19,734 bases of DNA from Trachelipus rathkii (taxonomy: Eukaryota > Arthropoda > Malacostraca > Isopoda > Trachelipodidae). The notes under the pieces were generated by a model. The model saw only the letters and a program-made list of their open reading frames with translations, made no database searches and was not told the origin of the DNA. Position numbers and translations under genes: made by a program. Below, one piece after another: positions 7,713 to 17,220 of this stretch; positions within the stretch are counted from its first letter, which is position 1; every line of letters starts with the position of its first letter. The stretch is taken from contig JABUQX010095573.1 of assembly GCA_015478945.1 (NCBI GenBank), positions 12,501 through 32,234 of the forward strand, in the 5' to 3' direction.

Positions 7713-8630
7713 CACAAGGTTACGTGGAGAAGGAAGGTTAGAAAAGGTTGAAGGGTTCGGAGGTTCGGCGCTGCAAACACACAATATGGTACTACGGCGA
7801 CGGGTGGGGGTGTTGGTCTATTTCAATACCGTGTATTGACACCGCCTGGCATGCCTCAATGTGTGGGCGAATGTCCTGCTACAGTTATATTAGATCCCAT
7901 AAGTCGAGCGTGCCGATAGTACGCAGTCGGGAGGGGTCCGTGGATGGTGTACAGCGTCGGATCACAGAATCCGCGTTTTCAGGATATCCCACCAAAAAAC
8001 AAAATGTATGCGATGGATTGAGTCCCAACATATGACTAGGACCAACATACACCCAGATAATAATGAAACCGTCCTTACGGTAGTCGTTCACACATTGCCT
8101 TGTGTGGTCTTGCATTGTCATTTGCATTAGGATTAAAAATTCACCCATTAGGGGCATATTGGCAGACATAGGGTCGAGGGATGTCGTGATATACCTTACG
8201 CTGCTAAGAGTGGCCTCATCGAAGATGTGCAATTCCGTAGGCCCCAATAAAGAGATGCCTTCTCAGTTATAACCGCACCCACTCGAAACGGCGGCACCTG
8301 CAGCAAAAGTACATTGGGAAAAACCTCTCGTCGTCGTGGTATACTCTAGCAGCCTGTCCGCGTGGTACTGGGCACTCTCGACTCGTCCGTAAAGAGCAAC
8401 CTATTGCCAAATCGTCGACCTCAATGGATAGGTTCTCGAGCAAATGCCAGTGCGCCCTTCGATGTGCCATGGTGTGCGTGGACCTATGCAGTTCCTTCGG
8501 GCCGGTAATTAATATATGTTGCCGCAAAAGGCTGTCAGACGCACTGTATTGCCATTAAAAACCGTGCCTGTACCTTCCCGCCAAAGCTGTAAATCTGAAG
8601 ATGTCTTGCCCTTGTTTTGTGTCGCGCCTC
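7692..8630 (-). pseudogene. Tc1/mariner transposase relic
   Basis: The minus strand reads DIFRFTALAGRYR and SASDSLLR near 8600-8530 (paired-like HTH), then HRRAHWHL. RLLFTDESR at about 8376-8402 is the first catalytic Asp region of a DD-E transposase. GPTELHIFDEATLSSVRY and SANMPLMGEFLILMQ follow (8247-8120), then DNARPH at 8102-8119, the second catalytic Asp. LNPSHT near 8010-8025 stands where LNPIEH-W is expected, so the Glu is lost. IEACQA near 7855 resembles the usual C-terminal end. At least three frameshifts separate these pieces. Length (about 850 bases of coding remnant) fits a Tc1-type transposase of about 340 residues. The outer end at 7692-7712 (TAGTCAAAATTAACGCACCA) resembles a Tc1-like TIR next to TA. 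No matching right TIR is seen. Confidence 0.85.
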
Positions 8631-9200
8631 TTACGCAAAATGACAACGAATTCCGCACGATGATAACAATAACGGCGTATTATAAACTACATAAAAAGTA
8701 TTGAGAGTTATAAAGTTGTTTTCGCAAACGTTGTTGCACTTCTAAGCTTAAAATTACTATTAATCTCACAGTAAAATGTCTAATACAAAATAGTGGATCA
8801 GAGTTATAAGCCTTTGAGTTAGTCTCGTTTTTGTATACTTGCCGCATCATCAGTTCTCTCATATACTTTGTGTACGATACCATTTTCCACTGCCATTCCA
8901 AGAATCGAATCTCAGGGTGCCCAGGGTAAATAACTCGACCGTATATATTCCTTCGCGAGGAGTGAATTAGTTATCTGTCAAACGCTCAACTGAATCTCTA
9001 TTGACAGTTAGAACCTACTATCCTCTCTGTATTTAATCGGTAGTCTCATTATTATATCGATACTAAATGAAGGAATCCCCGTACTATCTCATGATTATAT
9101 ATACCCCCGCATATAATCAATCCACCAATACCCTCCCTCAAGGTAGTTCTAATTAACGTGAGTTAATATAGTGTTACCGTATAAAATTATTATAATCGCT
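8631..9200. other. Non-coding interval with a possible tRNA-like SINE
   Basis: No convincing ORF. On the minus strand AGATTCGATTCT (8901-8912 on +) resembles a pol III B box. About 44 bases upstream, CCTCGCGAAGG could be a degenerate A box, so 8870-8975 may be part of a tRNA-derived SINE. An inverted repeat CTGTCAA (8975-8981) / TTGACAG (9001-9007) lies beside it. The rest is unremarkable. The missing right end of the Tc1 relic should fall in the first part of this interval but I cannot locate it. Confidence 0.35.
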
Positions 9201-9203
9201 TGA

Positions 9204-9236
<33 letters not shown>
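9201..9236. repeat. Short (TA)n tract
   Basis: Alternating TA of about 35 bases between two stretches of mixed composition. It has no element-derived sequence on either side that I can name. Confidence 0.8.
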
Positions 9237-9590
9237 ATAGGCATTATCATGGCACCCAAAATAATTGCAGCAGGGTAATATGCTATACGGTTGGTATTGG
9301 TTAAAACATAGTTACAACTTGAAGTTTAGTCCTTCACCGTATTAGTATTTGTGAGGGTATTGAGTATAGTTTCATTATATAGGGTAGTATAAGGGGTGTA
9401 CTTCCTGATTTCCTGCCTCACGTAAGTGAATACTATTATTTAACCCTTAGATGCCGTTATAAATATTTTATTGGTGATGGTAAAAGGTATAAACAATGAG
9501 GTGTAGAAATATCAAGAAATATAATTTGGTACGAAATTTACGTATTACCTAATAAAATATAATATAAAATGATATAAAATTGTATATTAG
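9237..9590. other. Non-coding interval with a possible piggyBac-like terminus
   Basis: Mixed-composition DNA with no supported ORF. At 9440-9456 it reads TTAACCCTTAGATGCCG, which agrees with the reverse complement of the terminus at 397-401 (TTAACCCTTTCAGTCCG) at 13 of 17 positions. This is suggestive only. Confidence 0.3.
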
Positions 9591-9618
9591 AAATATTATA
9601 TATAATTATTATAAGTAT

Positions 9619-9650
<32 letters not shown>

Positions 9651-9870
9651 AGTGATAATATATAGTATAATATAATATAATTAGTTATATATATTATTAT
9701 AAATTAATAATATATATTATATATATATATTGAAATTTATATTAATATATTATTAATAATATATTAATATATATATATATATTAAGTTAATATATATATA
9801 TATATATATAAATATATTAATAATATATTAATAAATATATATATTAAATATATATTATTATCATATTAAC
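9591..9870. repeat. AT-repeat tract with TTAATA units
   Basis: TA alternation mixed with TATTAATA and ATTAATAT units rather than pure TA, so the local unit differs from the tracts around the LINE copies. No coding content. Confidence 0.8.
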
Positions 9871-10265
9871 TCGTTGGTATCTTATAATTTATACCAATTT
9901 GAGATACTTACGTTAATGGTAGAAGTTTTACATATTAATTATAGTCAAATAGATGAATTATTAATTATATATAGTGGATATACATAATAATGAGAAATAG
10001 AAAGAAAGTTAACGTCATTCAAGAAGGTATTCTCAACTAATGATTTAATGTGGAGAACAAAACTGACTTGAAAAATTATGGAATTATTTTGAGACCGCAT
10101 GAATTAAAATTCATATTTACTAATATAACCTTAACAAGACCCTCTTTTCGTAATAGTTTGATGTTATCTATAAGTCCTATGAATTTATCACCTATATATT
10201 ATATATTAAGTAAACTTTTTTATATGGTTATTCTTGTAACTTCATGCTTTCTCATTCTCCTCATC
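9871..10265. other. Non-coding AT-rich interval
   Basis: AT-rich, non-repetitive sequence. An 81-codon open frame (10050-10295 +) has no recognisable motif and its end runs into TA repeat, so it is not called as a gene. Nothing else is seen. Confidence 0.5.
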
Positions 10266-10523
10266 CTTCCTTCAATATATTATATTAATATATAATATAT
10301 AAATATATATTTATATTATTATTTAATAAATATATATAATTGATTATATAGATTAATATAATATATATATATATATAATTAATAATTAATATATAATATA
10401 TATATAATATAGATATATTTATTATATAATATATATATATAATTAATAATATATATATTATATAATATAATAATTTATATATATATATATATAATATAAT
10501 TATTAATCTATATATATATATTC
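10266..10523. repeat. AT-repeat tract with TAATTAATA units
   Basis: TA runs with many TTAATTAATA and TTATATAATA variants. It is bounded on the right by a mixed-composition island starting at TTCCACCCC. Confidence 0.8.
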
Positions 10524-11080
10524 CACCCCAATTTTAACAACTGCTATAAATGATAACCCAGTGAGTAGGTTATAAATCATAAGAATTAAGTGCTCCAAGT
10601 GTGAATAATTAAACGTGTCGCCTTGCCCTGGCGTGTGACTATGCTACACAATTATCGCTCCCATCTCGGGTGTCGTGCCTAATAGCCATATGTTCTACCT
10701 CGCGCGACAGAACGCACTCCCTGAACGAACTGCTTCCGAAAGTATATATACAACCAATAAAAAGGGAAAACTTGTAAATAACTTTTTGTATGTGATGTGT
10801 TATCTTGTGTCTTTTAACCAAGCAGCGTGAAGGACATTGAGAATAAATAACATTAGATGAATATTCTTCGATAAATGCCTTTGACGTATTTATCCTTATT
10901 AAAATGTTTATAAAATTTTCTTTGCTTTTAAAGAATCCGGAAATTCCACCCTTCCTTGTGCATTGTCATCATACTTAGGGGAAAAACGAACTCGCCTGCC
11001 TACCTATGCGCAACGACGCCATGGGTCTGGCGATTCCGCAAACCGTCTTTCGACGGCCAACATGACTAAACTATGTTAAA
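10524..11080. other. Unidentified island of ordinary base composition
   Basis: About 550 bases that stand out from the surrounding AT-rich DNA, notably 10615-10735 and 10985-11060 with many CG dinucleotides. 10740-10760 contains GTATATATACAACCAATAAA, a TATA-like word followed by an AATAAA signal. That could suit an LTR or a small promoter, but no protein frame, PBS or repeat of this block is present. I cannot identify it. Confidence 0.4.
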
Positions 11081-11800
11081 TAGTAAGGTGATTTGAGATT
11101 TAAGAGTAATATATGAGAATAATGTATAAAAATTGATTTAGAATAAAAACTTTCTCGAAGAAGAATTTGGAAAACTTGTATAAAATACACAAACACGAAA
11201 CTAACGAAAATTGTAATCGTGTAAATTTTTTAAATGATATTAAATAAATAAATAATAATTCTAAGCATTCATTATAAGTTAACATTTATTAACTTCAATT
11301 TCTTTATAGGACTATTTTAAGTATTATATAAAGTTATTCAACTTATTTCATCGTGTGCTTAATATTATAGAGATAAATAGAATTATTGATAGAAGATTAT
11401 TAAAAAATCAAATATAAAGTAATATAGATATAATAAATAATTATTAGGATGATAAAATATTAAATCTCAATGATGAATTTGAAAAGTTTTACCAGTCGGT
11501 AAAGATTATTAATGTATAGTATAATTATATATTTTATGTTATATATATTATTAATATTATATTAGAGAGGTAAAATTGAAAAAAATGAACAAATAAATAA
11601 AATAAATAAAATTCTTTTAATTTACATATAATTTAGTATTAGCTAATATAATAAATATAGATTATAATATAATTGTTATAATAAAAATTAATGTCATACC
11701 ATATTAATATGTGTTTCAATTATGTAAATAATTATATAATAATAACCATATATACTGTAATTTTCGAGAAAAGATATTCTTAAATATTAAATAAATGATG
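11081..11800. other. Non-coding AT-rich interval
   Basis: Very AT-rich but not tandemly repeated, apart from a short AAATAAAT run near 11590-11610. A 61-codon minus frame at 11100-11285 is low complexity and unsupported. Nothing else is seen. Confidence 0.5.
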
Positions 11801-11862
11801 AATATATATATACGGTATATATAGGCATATTATATATATATAATATATATTATAATATATAT

Positions 11863-11911
<49 letters not shown>

Positions 11912-11925
11912 TATAATATATAAGT
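11801..11925. repeat. (TA)n tract
   Basis: TATATATA with TAATATAT interruptions. It is followed by a 90-base mixed island (11926-12015) and then another TA tract. Confidence 0.85.
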
Positions 11926-12011
11926 TATTTTTCCCCAATTTCAGATAACTGTTTAGGAATTGGAACGTCAGAACTCAAATCATTATTCACTTTATTCCGC
12001 TTTCTCGATTC

Positions 12012-12105
12012 TATATATATATATATATTATATATAATATATATAATATATTATTATATAATATATATATATATTTATATATATAATATATATTTCTCTA
12101 TATAA
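12012..12105. repeat. (TA)n tract
   Basis: Short alternating TA and TAATATA stretch. On the right it ends in an A-rich run and then the GA microsatellite that starts the SINE-like block. Confidence 0.85.
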
Positions 12106-12116
12106 AAAAAAAATAA

Positions 12117-12305
12117 TAAGGAAGAAGAGAAGAGAGAGAGAGAGAGATGAGATCGTCTACCCGTCGGTGCTCAACCAAGACGTGGCACGACAGCATTGGT
12201 GAGATATGACCTGGGTTCGATCCCTCAGGTCATGATCTGGGGTAGCAAATACCTAGAGAAGTTTCCCTCCTTAAATAGGGCTATTGACCATTGAGGTGAT
12301 GACTT
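12117..12305 (+). mobile_element. tRNA-derived SINE with (GA)n microsatellite
   Basis: A GAAGAAGAGAAGAGAGAGAG stretch (about 12120-12147) precedes GGTGCTCAACCAAGACG (12166-12182), a degenerate A box/D-arm. GGGTTCGATCCC (12213-12224) is an excellent B box. The roughly 46-base A-to-B spacing suits a tRNA-derived promoter. CATTGGTGAGATATGACCT lies between the boxes and could form the anticodon-arm region. About 80 bases of body follow, up to a TA tract at 12305. No acceptor stem pairs across, so it is a SINE and not a working tRNA. Family not assigned. Confidence 0.6.
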
Positions 12306-12475
12306 TTAATATATATTTATAATATATATATGATATATAAAGTATATATATATAATATATGATATATATATATAAGTTATACTATATATCAAATAATATA
12401 ATATTATATATATTATATCTAATATGATAATTATATATAGATATAAGTTGATTATATATTAAAGTGACATTTTTA
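12306..12475. repeat. AT-repeat tract
   Basis: TATATA alternation with TGATATAT variants, sitting at the 3' end of the SINE-like element. It ends where the mixed sequence beginning TGACATTTTTAAATATGTATG starts. Confidence 0.82.
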
Positions 12476-12594
12476 AATATGTATGTTGCACAGGGCCGCC
12501 CATATTTTAGTATGTTGGTTATTCAGCCCAGTTGTGGCCGATTTTTTTTTGTGAAGCCCGTATATTTGGTGTCCTCGGACACGTGAACTTGAAA
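12476..12594. other. Unidentified island between TA tracts
   Basis: About 120 bases (CAGGGCCGCCCATATTTTAG to GGACACGTGAACTTG) bounded on both sides by TA. It contains a T-run and the short palindrome GTCCTCGGAC. It resembles none of the other elements here. It may be another truncated mobile-element end, but it cannot be identified from sequence alone. Confidence 0.45.
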
Positions 12595-12651
12595 TATATA
12601 TATATATATATATTATAATATTATAATATATATATTCTGATGTTATATATA

Positions 12652-12688
<37 letters not shown>

Positions 12689-12708
12689 TATTATAATAAT
12701 ATATATTA
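12595..12708. repeat. (TA)n tract
   Basis: Alternating TA with TTATAATAT variants between two unidentified islands. Confidence 0.88.
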
Positions 12709-12885
12709 GGAAAAAGCGAATACTGCTACTCCAAATACCAGTACATCGAAATCTATTTCAATGATAAGACAGTCACACTCCTCACAACTGCCCATCATTA
12801 AATATTACAATGGACTGGGGTTCTTAGTAGCAAATATACGCTTGTTCTTATCAAGATCTGATTTTCCAAAGAAATCAAACCTATT
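12709..12885. other. Unidentified island between TA tracts
   Basis: About 175 bases of mixed sequence (GGAAAAAGCGAATACTGCTA onward) with no ORF, tRNA boxes or match to other blocks in the window. Confidence 0.45.
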
Positions 12886-13020
12886 CTCATATATATATAT
12901 ATATTAATATAAATACTACTATTATAAATATACTATTCATAGTATAATATACTATTATAACGTCATATATTATATAGGGATAATACACTATATATATATT
13001 ATATTATATTAATAGTGATA
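12886..13020. repeat. AT-repeat tract at the 3' end of the minus-strand LINE
   Basis: TA, TACTATTATA and TATTAATA units. Relative to the minus-strand LINE that ends at about 13021, this is the downstream tail position, the same arrangement seen for the + strand LINE copies. Confidence 0.8.
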
Positions 13021-16000
13021 GTATATATTCTCACCTTTCTCACCAAGCGGCCACACCGTTGTAGGTTCATTCCCTGTGTAGTTAGGCAAAATGCTTTCCC
13101 ACAAGGACTCTCTCTTCGTACTAGTCGTGTATGTTCCATGCCACCTGTCCAGCTGTCCATCCCCTTTCGCCCCCACAGCCGCTGCCACTCCATTCCTTCT
13201 CCATCTCTTCCTTTGTGATCGTCCAGCCAGTTCTTGCTTAACGCAGGCTGCCATGCAATGAAAAAGTCTGGGCATGACAGGTAATCATTTTCACCTCACT
13301 CCTCTGGTGTCAATTAACATACGCAGCTTGTCTGGTCTCTCGATCAAATCCACTTTACCGACCTTGAACCCCCACTCCTGCTCTTATCTCAGTATTCCTT
13401 CTTCCCTCTCTTCTGGTCACCCCCACTATCAACCTCAACACCCTCATCTCCGCCGCCACAATCTTACTCCTTGTTCCTTATGTTAAGTGTCCACACTCCA
13501 GACCCAAACAAAAGTACTAGTCTCAGAATCGCGGTATAAATAAGTGTTTTAACCTGTCTGCGTCACATGTCTGTTCTCAAGCAAGGGATACAACTGCAAA
13601 TCGTCTAGAGTTAGCTCATAGTTCTCTTCCTCTAATTACACCCTATCTCATCATATCTCTCACACATGCTGTTTACACCGTACTCCCAAAGATATTAAAG
13701 TTCTCGCGATCTATAGTTCTTTCCCCACCGATCTCTATGTTTAAGTTCTCTCCTTTCCCTAGCTATCTTCACTTCAGTCTTTCTCATATTCATCTTCTCA
13801 ATCCTCTCCGTCGCAGCACCTACCTCCCATCTTGAATCTAGTTATCTCTCATTGTAACGTCTCCCTTCTTTCGCAACCAGAGCATATCGTCATCGCAGTA
13901 TGCCTATTACAACAATCTCCTCCTCGTCTACACCAACTCCTTTCTCTAGAACACAACTTTTTCCATTATACAGGATGAACAACAATGTGACAAAACTCCC
14001 CTGTTCTTAACCACCTGATCTTTACTCCAAACCACGTTGCTCAGATTATCCCATATACTTCTGTCGGTCCGGACGGCACTTTTGCACTTACTGTGTAAAG
14101 TCCCCTTATCACTCTAATCAACTGGGTTCTATCGGGTTAGTATACGATCCTCGAGTGAGTTTCCAATAAGCTATCGACCTTAGAGTTACACTTCCAAATG
14201 CTTCTCTAAATTCCACAAAAAAGCCAATATTACATTTCCTATCCCACTTCCCCAGTCTTCTCTAGTCATTCATCTTCAGAGAAAATATCAGATCCGCTGG
14301 TACCTCGTCCGGTGAAATCCATACTTGTGCTTCATCAGCTTTGTCTTCGACTCCCGTCCTGAGCCTTTTCTCCAATATCCTTTTATATAACTTCATGGCA
14401 TGCGGCAGCAACGATAGCCCCTATATCTTGGAACAGTCGCCCCGTGTCTCCCTTGTTTCTGAAACAACCGGGCATTACTATCGCCTGCCGCCACTAACCG
14501 CAGGTACTCTCCCACTCTCAGAAATCATTAAACCAACATCCATCGCATGACCTCTTCACACATCGCATAATCTCCACCGGCAGCCCATCACATCCTGGAC
14601 TCTTTCCCATTTTTCATATTCCCCATTGCCATCTCCAACTCTTCCATTGTTAATCGCACCCTCATCCACGTTTTTTTTCGGAGCTGTTCTTCTCTGCGTT
14701 CCGGAAGGTTCTCTTCTTCTTCCTCCCTTCCTCCTGATTATACAACTCTGAAAAGTACTCTCCACACCTGTCGCTGATGCTACACAGGGTCCACTCTACA
14801 GCTACCGCTCCCCCCTATACCTTTTACTGTGAGTTGGTGACAATACTCACCCAGTCGACTCCATTGACCTCGGATAAGGTATTGTATTGCGCATGTTTGT
14901 GACTAATATATGAATTTTCATAAGCATCTCACACAATATATACCATAGTCTCAAAAGATGGTGTTCACCGATCCTTCTCCTACGCTTAGCTTCAATCGCC
15001 ACTCTCCTTTTAAGTAAATATGAGAGTTAACAGCTCTATTATCAATTAGGGATTTACCAATATTCCGCTCTGAGTTCAGGGGATCTTCTTTTCTATCCTT
15101 GAATATAGCAAAACTTTTTATTTTTCCAGTGTGATATACATGACACGTGACCGCATTCAATTTCCTGATCTCGCACACGCGAGTCTTTTCTTTCTGAGAG
15201 CCCTTCGCGGACGCACCGGCGTTCGCGCTATCTCGACATTGTATTATCGAATGTTTATTTACATTAATAATATACCTCCACTACTCTCCTTTTCTACCTA
15301 ACAAAACAGTTGCTACTTCTTTCCTACTGTGTATAATATTCAACGTAATTCTATTTTTCCACTATACTGCTACCTTCTGAATTATTTCATTCCCTCACTT
15401 TATTAATCCATCTTTACCTTAAATCACCTGTGAGCACTATATCCCTTCGTGCCTCTACGCTTATCCTATCTTACCAGTTGGTAAACTGGTGTTTTGAAGA
15501 ATTTAATAATCCCATCCCCACCTAAATGCATATTGGTGTTCAATAAGAATACTGGTTCTGATCAAGCGACACTTTTTGAAATATTGTTAAAAAAAACTGA
15601 ATTTCGTAAACGTGTTCACCTACATTATTTATCCCTTTCCACTATTTTGGATTTATATTTAAGAACTTTTAAAATGTCATATAAATTCCTTCCATTTACA
15701 TCCGGTGTTAAGAATTCACTCATATCTAAGACAGTATTATTATCTGCCATACTCTCTTTGATACTTCCAGGCTCGAATTACTTGTTGCTCGAATCCACTA
15801 TTAATGCACAGCCTCTAAAGATAACTGAGTTGATTTCATCTCATCGCTGCCAACTCTATTCAACTCTTACCGCAAACTCCAAAGCACCTCCCTCCTTCTC
15901 CTCCCGCCCGTTTATTTCTATTCTCCTATTTTCTGAGCGCTTTCTTTTCCTCCATTGCCTAATTCTTACCCTGTTTCCATTGGGTAGCCTTTATACTACT

Positions 16001-16100
16001 CTCCCATCTTCCCTAGTGTGTCGCGCAATTACAAGTCCCCACCAATAGTACTGTGTATTTACCTATTGTGAGTTATTACGACTCTTACCGTCATTACATC
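13021..16100 (-). pseudogene. Non-LTR retrotransposon of another lineage: endonuclease, RT and C-terminal remnants
   Basis: Read on the minus strand. IGGDL at 16032-16046 is the GDFN-type endonuclease core, and INGREEKEGGALEF follows near 15915-15873. RT signatures come in order: EYFSELYNQEEG (from 14760 down), PGCDGLPVEIMR (14598-14563), GLSLLPHAMKLYKRILEKRL (from 14419 down), VEDKADEAQ, DLIFSLKM (14294-14271) and IGFFVEFREAFGSV (motif A region, about 14235-14190). GSFVTLLFILY (about 14000-13968, motif B end) and AYCDDDMLWLRKKGDV (motif C, from 13903 down) follow. Post-RT EMRVLRLIVGVTRREGRRNT lies near 13450-13390. 13275-13015 is open for 88 codons (GRSQRKRWRRNG) up to the AT tract. Motif A has Glu for the catalytic Asp, and there are more than eight frame breaks, so it is inactive. 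Order and span (about 3 to 4 kb) fit one near-full-length element rather than several fragments. It is clearly distinct from the + strand family. Confidence 0.85.
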
Positions 16101-16483
16101 TAATCTCTACCCAAATGCTATTGTCTGATTCGAAAGCACTCTTCCATTACTTTTGCTTTCTTTGCCTCGACATTGGTGTGTGGGTTGTAATCAATAAAAA
16201 ACTGTTATAAGTTGACCACTTACATCCTCCTTTTCCCCATCACTCAAGAACACGCTGTGCCTAAAGTAAGCATATTAGTGGAGACAATTACTTCTGTTTT
16301 TTTTTTATGAGACCTTTTGTCCTCATAACCTTCTAAAATCTATGCCAAATCCCATTGGGGTTACTTTTTAAGAGAAGAGATTTTCAACCCCTATGCCACC
16401 CCAATAATTTCTTCATAATAACTATAACTTTCTCTCCTATCTTCCCCCATTTGGATATTAATTACGTTCTTATCAAAAGTTTC
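16101..16483 (-). other. Presumed continuation of the minus-strand LINE endonuclease region
   Basis: Minus-strand pieces such as SIWVEIRCNDGKS (near 16125-16085) and DYNPHTNVEAKKAKVMEECF (near 16192-16130) look like decayed endonuclease-domain sequence leading to the GGDL motif at 16046. No frame is long and the identification is tentative. Apart from this I see nothing in the interval. Confidence 0.4.
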
Positions 16484-16888
16484 CTAGGTAGATCCAATTA
16501 CAGTATTGCTCACCGTCCTTCCCCTTCCTACCCCTTCATTCTGCGAGCTCGGTTGCAAAAAAGGATCATCCCTAAACATCCACTCCGTGTTGAAATTATA
16601 TCTTGCATTCATATACGCCAAAAATTCTTGCGTACCTTTTTCCCTAACCCACTTGTACCTACAATTTAATAAGTCACTTATACCGGAAAATTTCTTTCCT
16701 GCACTCGTGTAAGTCGAGAAGTTCGTTAAGTTCTCATAGTTTTTTCTAATGACTACTGAGGCGCAATAATCTCTTGAATACGAGAAAATCTCGTTCCTGT
16801 GGGGTATATTAGCGCCCGAACCAGCATCACTCCTCTCTCGTCTGAGTGCGTTTCTTTTTATGCTAGTCACGACAAAATAATTTTTCAA
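16484..16888 (-). CDS. Unidentified 134-codon frame upstream of the minus-strand LINE
   Basis: This is the longest minus-strand frame near the LINE and it is not TA-derived. It is basic in its first third (RNALRRERS), with an aromatic-rich middle (NYENLTNFSTYTSAGKKF, LNCRYKWVREKG) and an NARYNFNTEWMF stretch. It has no zinc knuckle, coiled coil, signal peptide or endonuclease signature that I recognise. It begins about 440 bases before the GGDL motif on the same strand, where the N-terminus of the ORF or an ORF1 could lie. A + strand frame overlaps it (16355-16669), but that one is Pro/Ser/Phe-rich and looks like antisense noise. It could be LINE ORF1, the start of ORF2, or chance. Confidence 0.35.
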   Translation of the reverse strand: MKNYFVVTSIKRNALRRERSDAGSGANIPHRNEIFSYSRDYCASVVIRKNYENLTNFSTYTSAGKKFSGISDLLNCRYKWVREKGTQEFLAYMNARYNFNTEWMFRDDPFLQPSSQNEGVGRGRTVSNTVIGST

Positions 16889-17220
16889 TAACCACGGTCT
16901 TAAGTCCTAGGGTGAATGTTCGACCATTGGCTATTCTGTCTATTCGATGAGTTTTAGATTACTTGCATATCTGATCCACGTGATCTATGATCTAATAAGC
17001 ACCCCTCCATTTTTGTGAACCATAGACCCTTCTCTATATCCCAGCAAGCCTTCACCCATGATCGTCACCCCAAAATAGCCCCAGTGTATCAACATTTATG
17101 AGAAGCACCATAGACACCCGCCTACATTGGTAAGGGAAAACCCAGGCTCCATGGAATTCATTTGGTGCTTTAGAATGGAGCCTTCACACACATGAATTCG
17201 CCGATAGTGTGATATTAAGT
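16889..17220. other. Non-coding interval with a hairpin
   Basis: Mixed-composition sequence without a supported ORF, possibly the 5' region of the minus-strand LINE. AGGCTCCAT (17144-17152) and ATGGAGCCT (17175-17183) form a perfect 9-bp stem with a 22-base loop. GAATTC occurs at 17154-17159 and again near 17194. Confidence 0.4.

Noticed and set aside
7748..8035. 95-codon + ORF
   Set aside because: Antisense to the C-terminal part of the Tc1/mariner transposase relic.
10050..10295. 81-codon + ORF with hydrophobic C-terminus
   Set aside because: No recognisable motif, AT-driven composition, and its end runs into TA repeat; the membrane-like segment is expected from T-rich DNA.
13015..13486. 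Two + strand ORFs (13015-13218 and 13274-13486)
   Set aside because: Antisense of the LINE C-terminal region read on the minus strand.
15494..16048. 184-codon + strand ORF, the longest open frame in the window
   Set aside because: It lies antisense to the minus-strand LINE endonuclease remnants (GGDL at 16032-16046, GGALEF near 15880). Its Ser/Leu/Pro-rich composition is what antisense of Glu/Arg/Lys-rich sequence gives.
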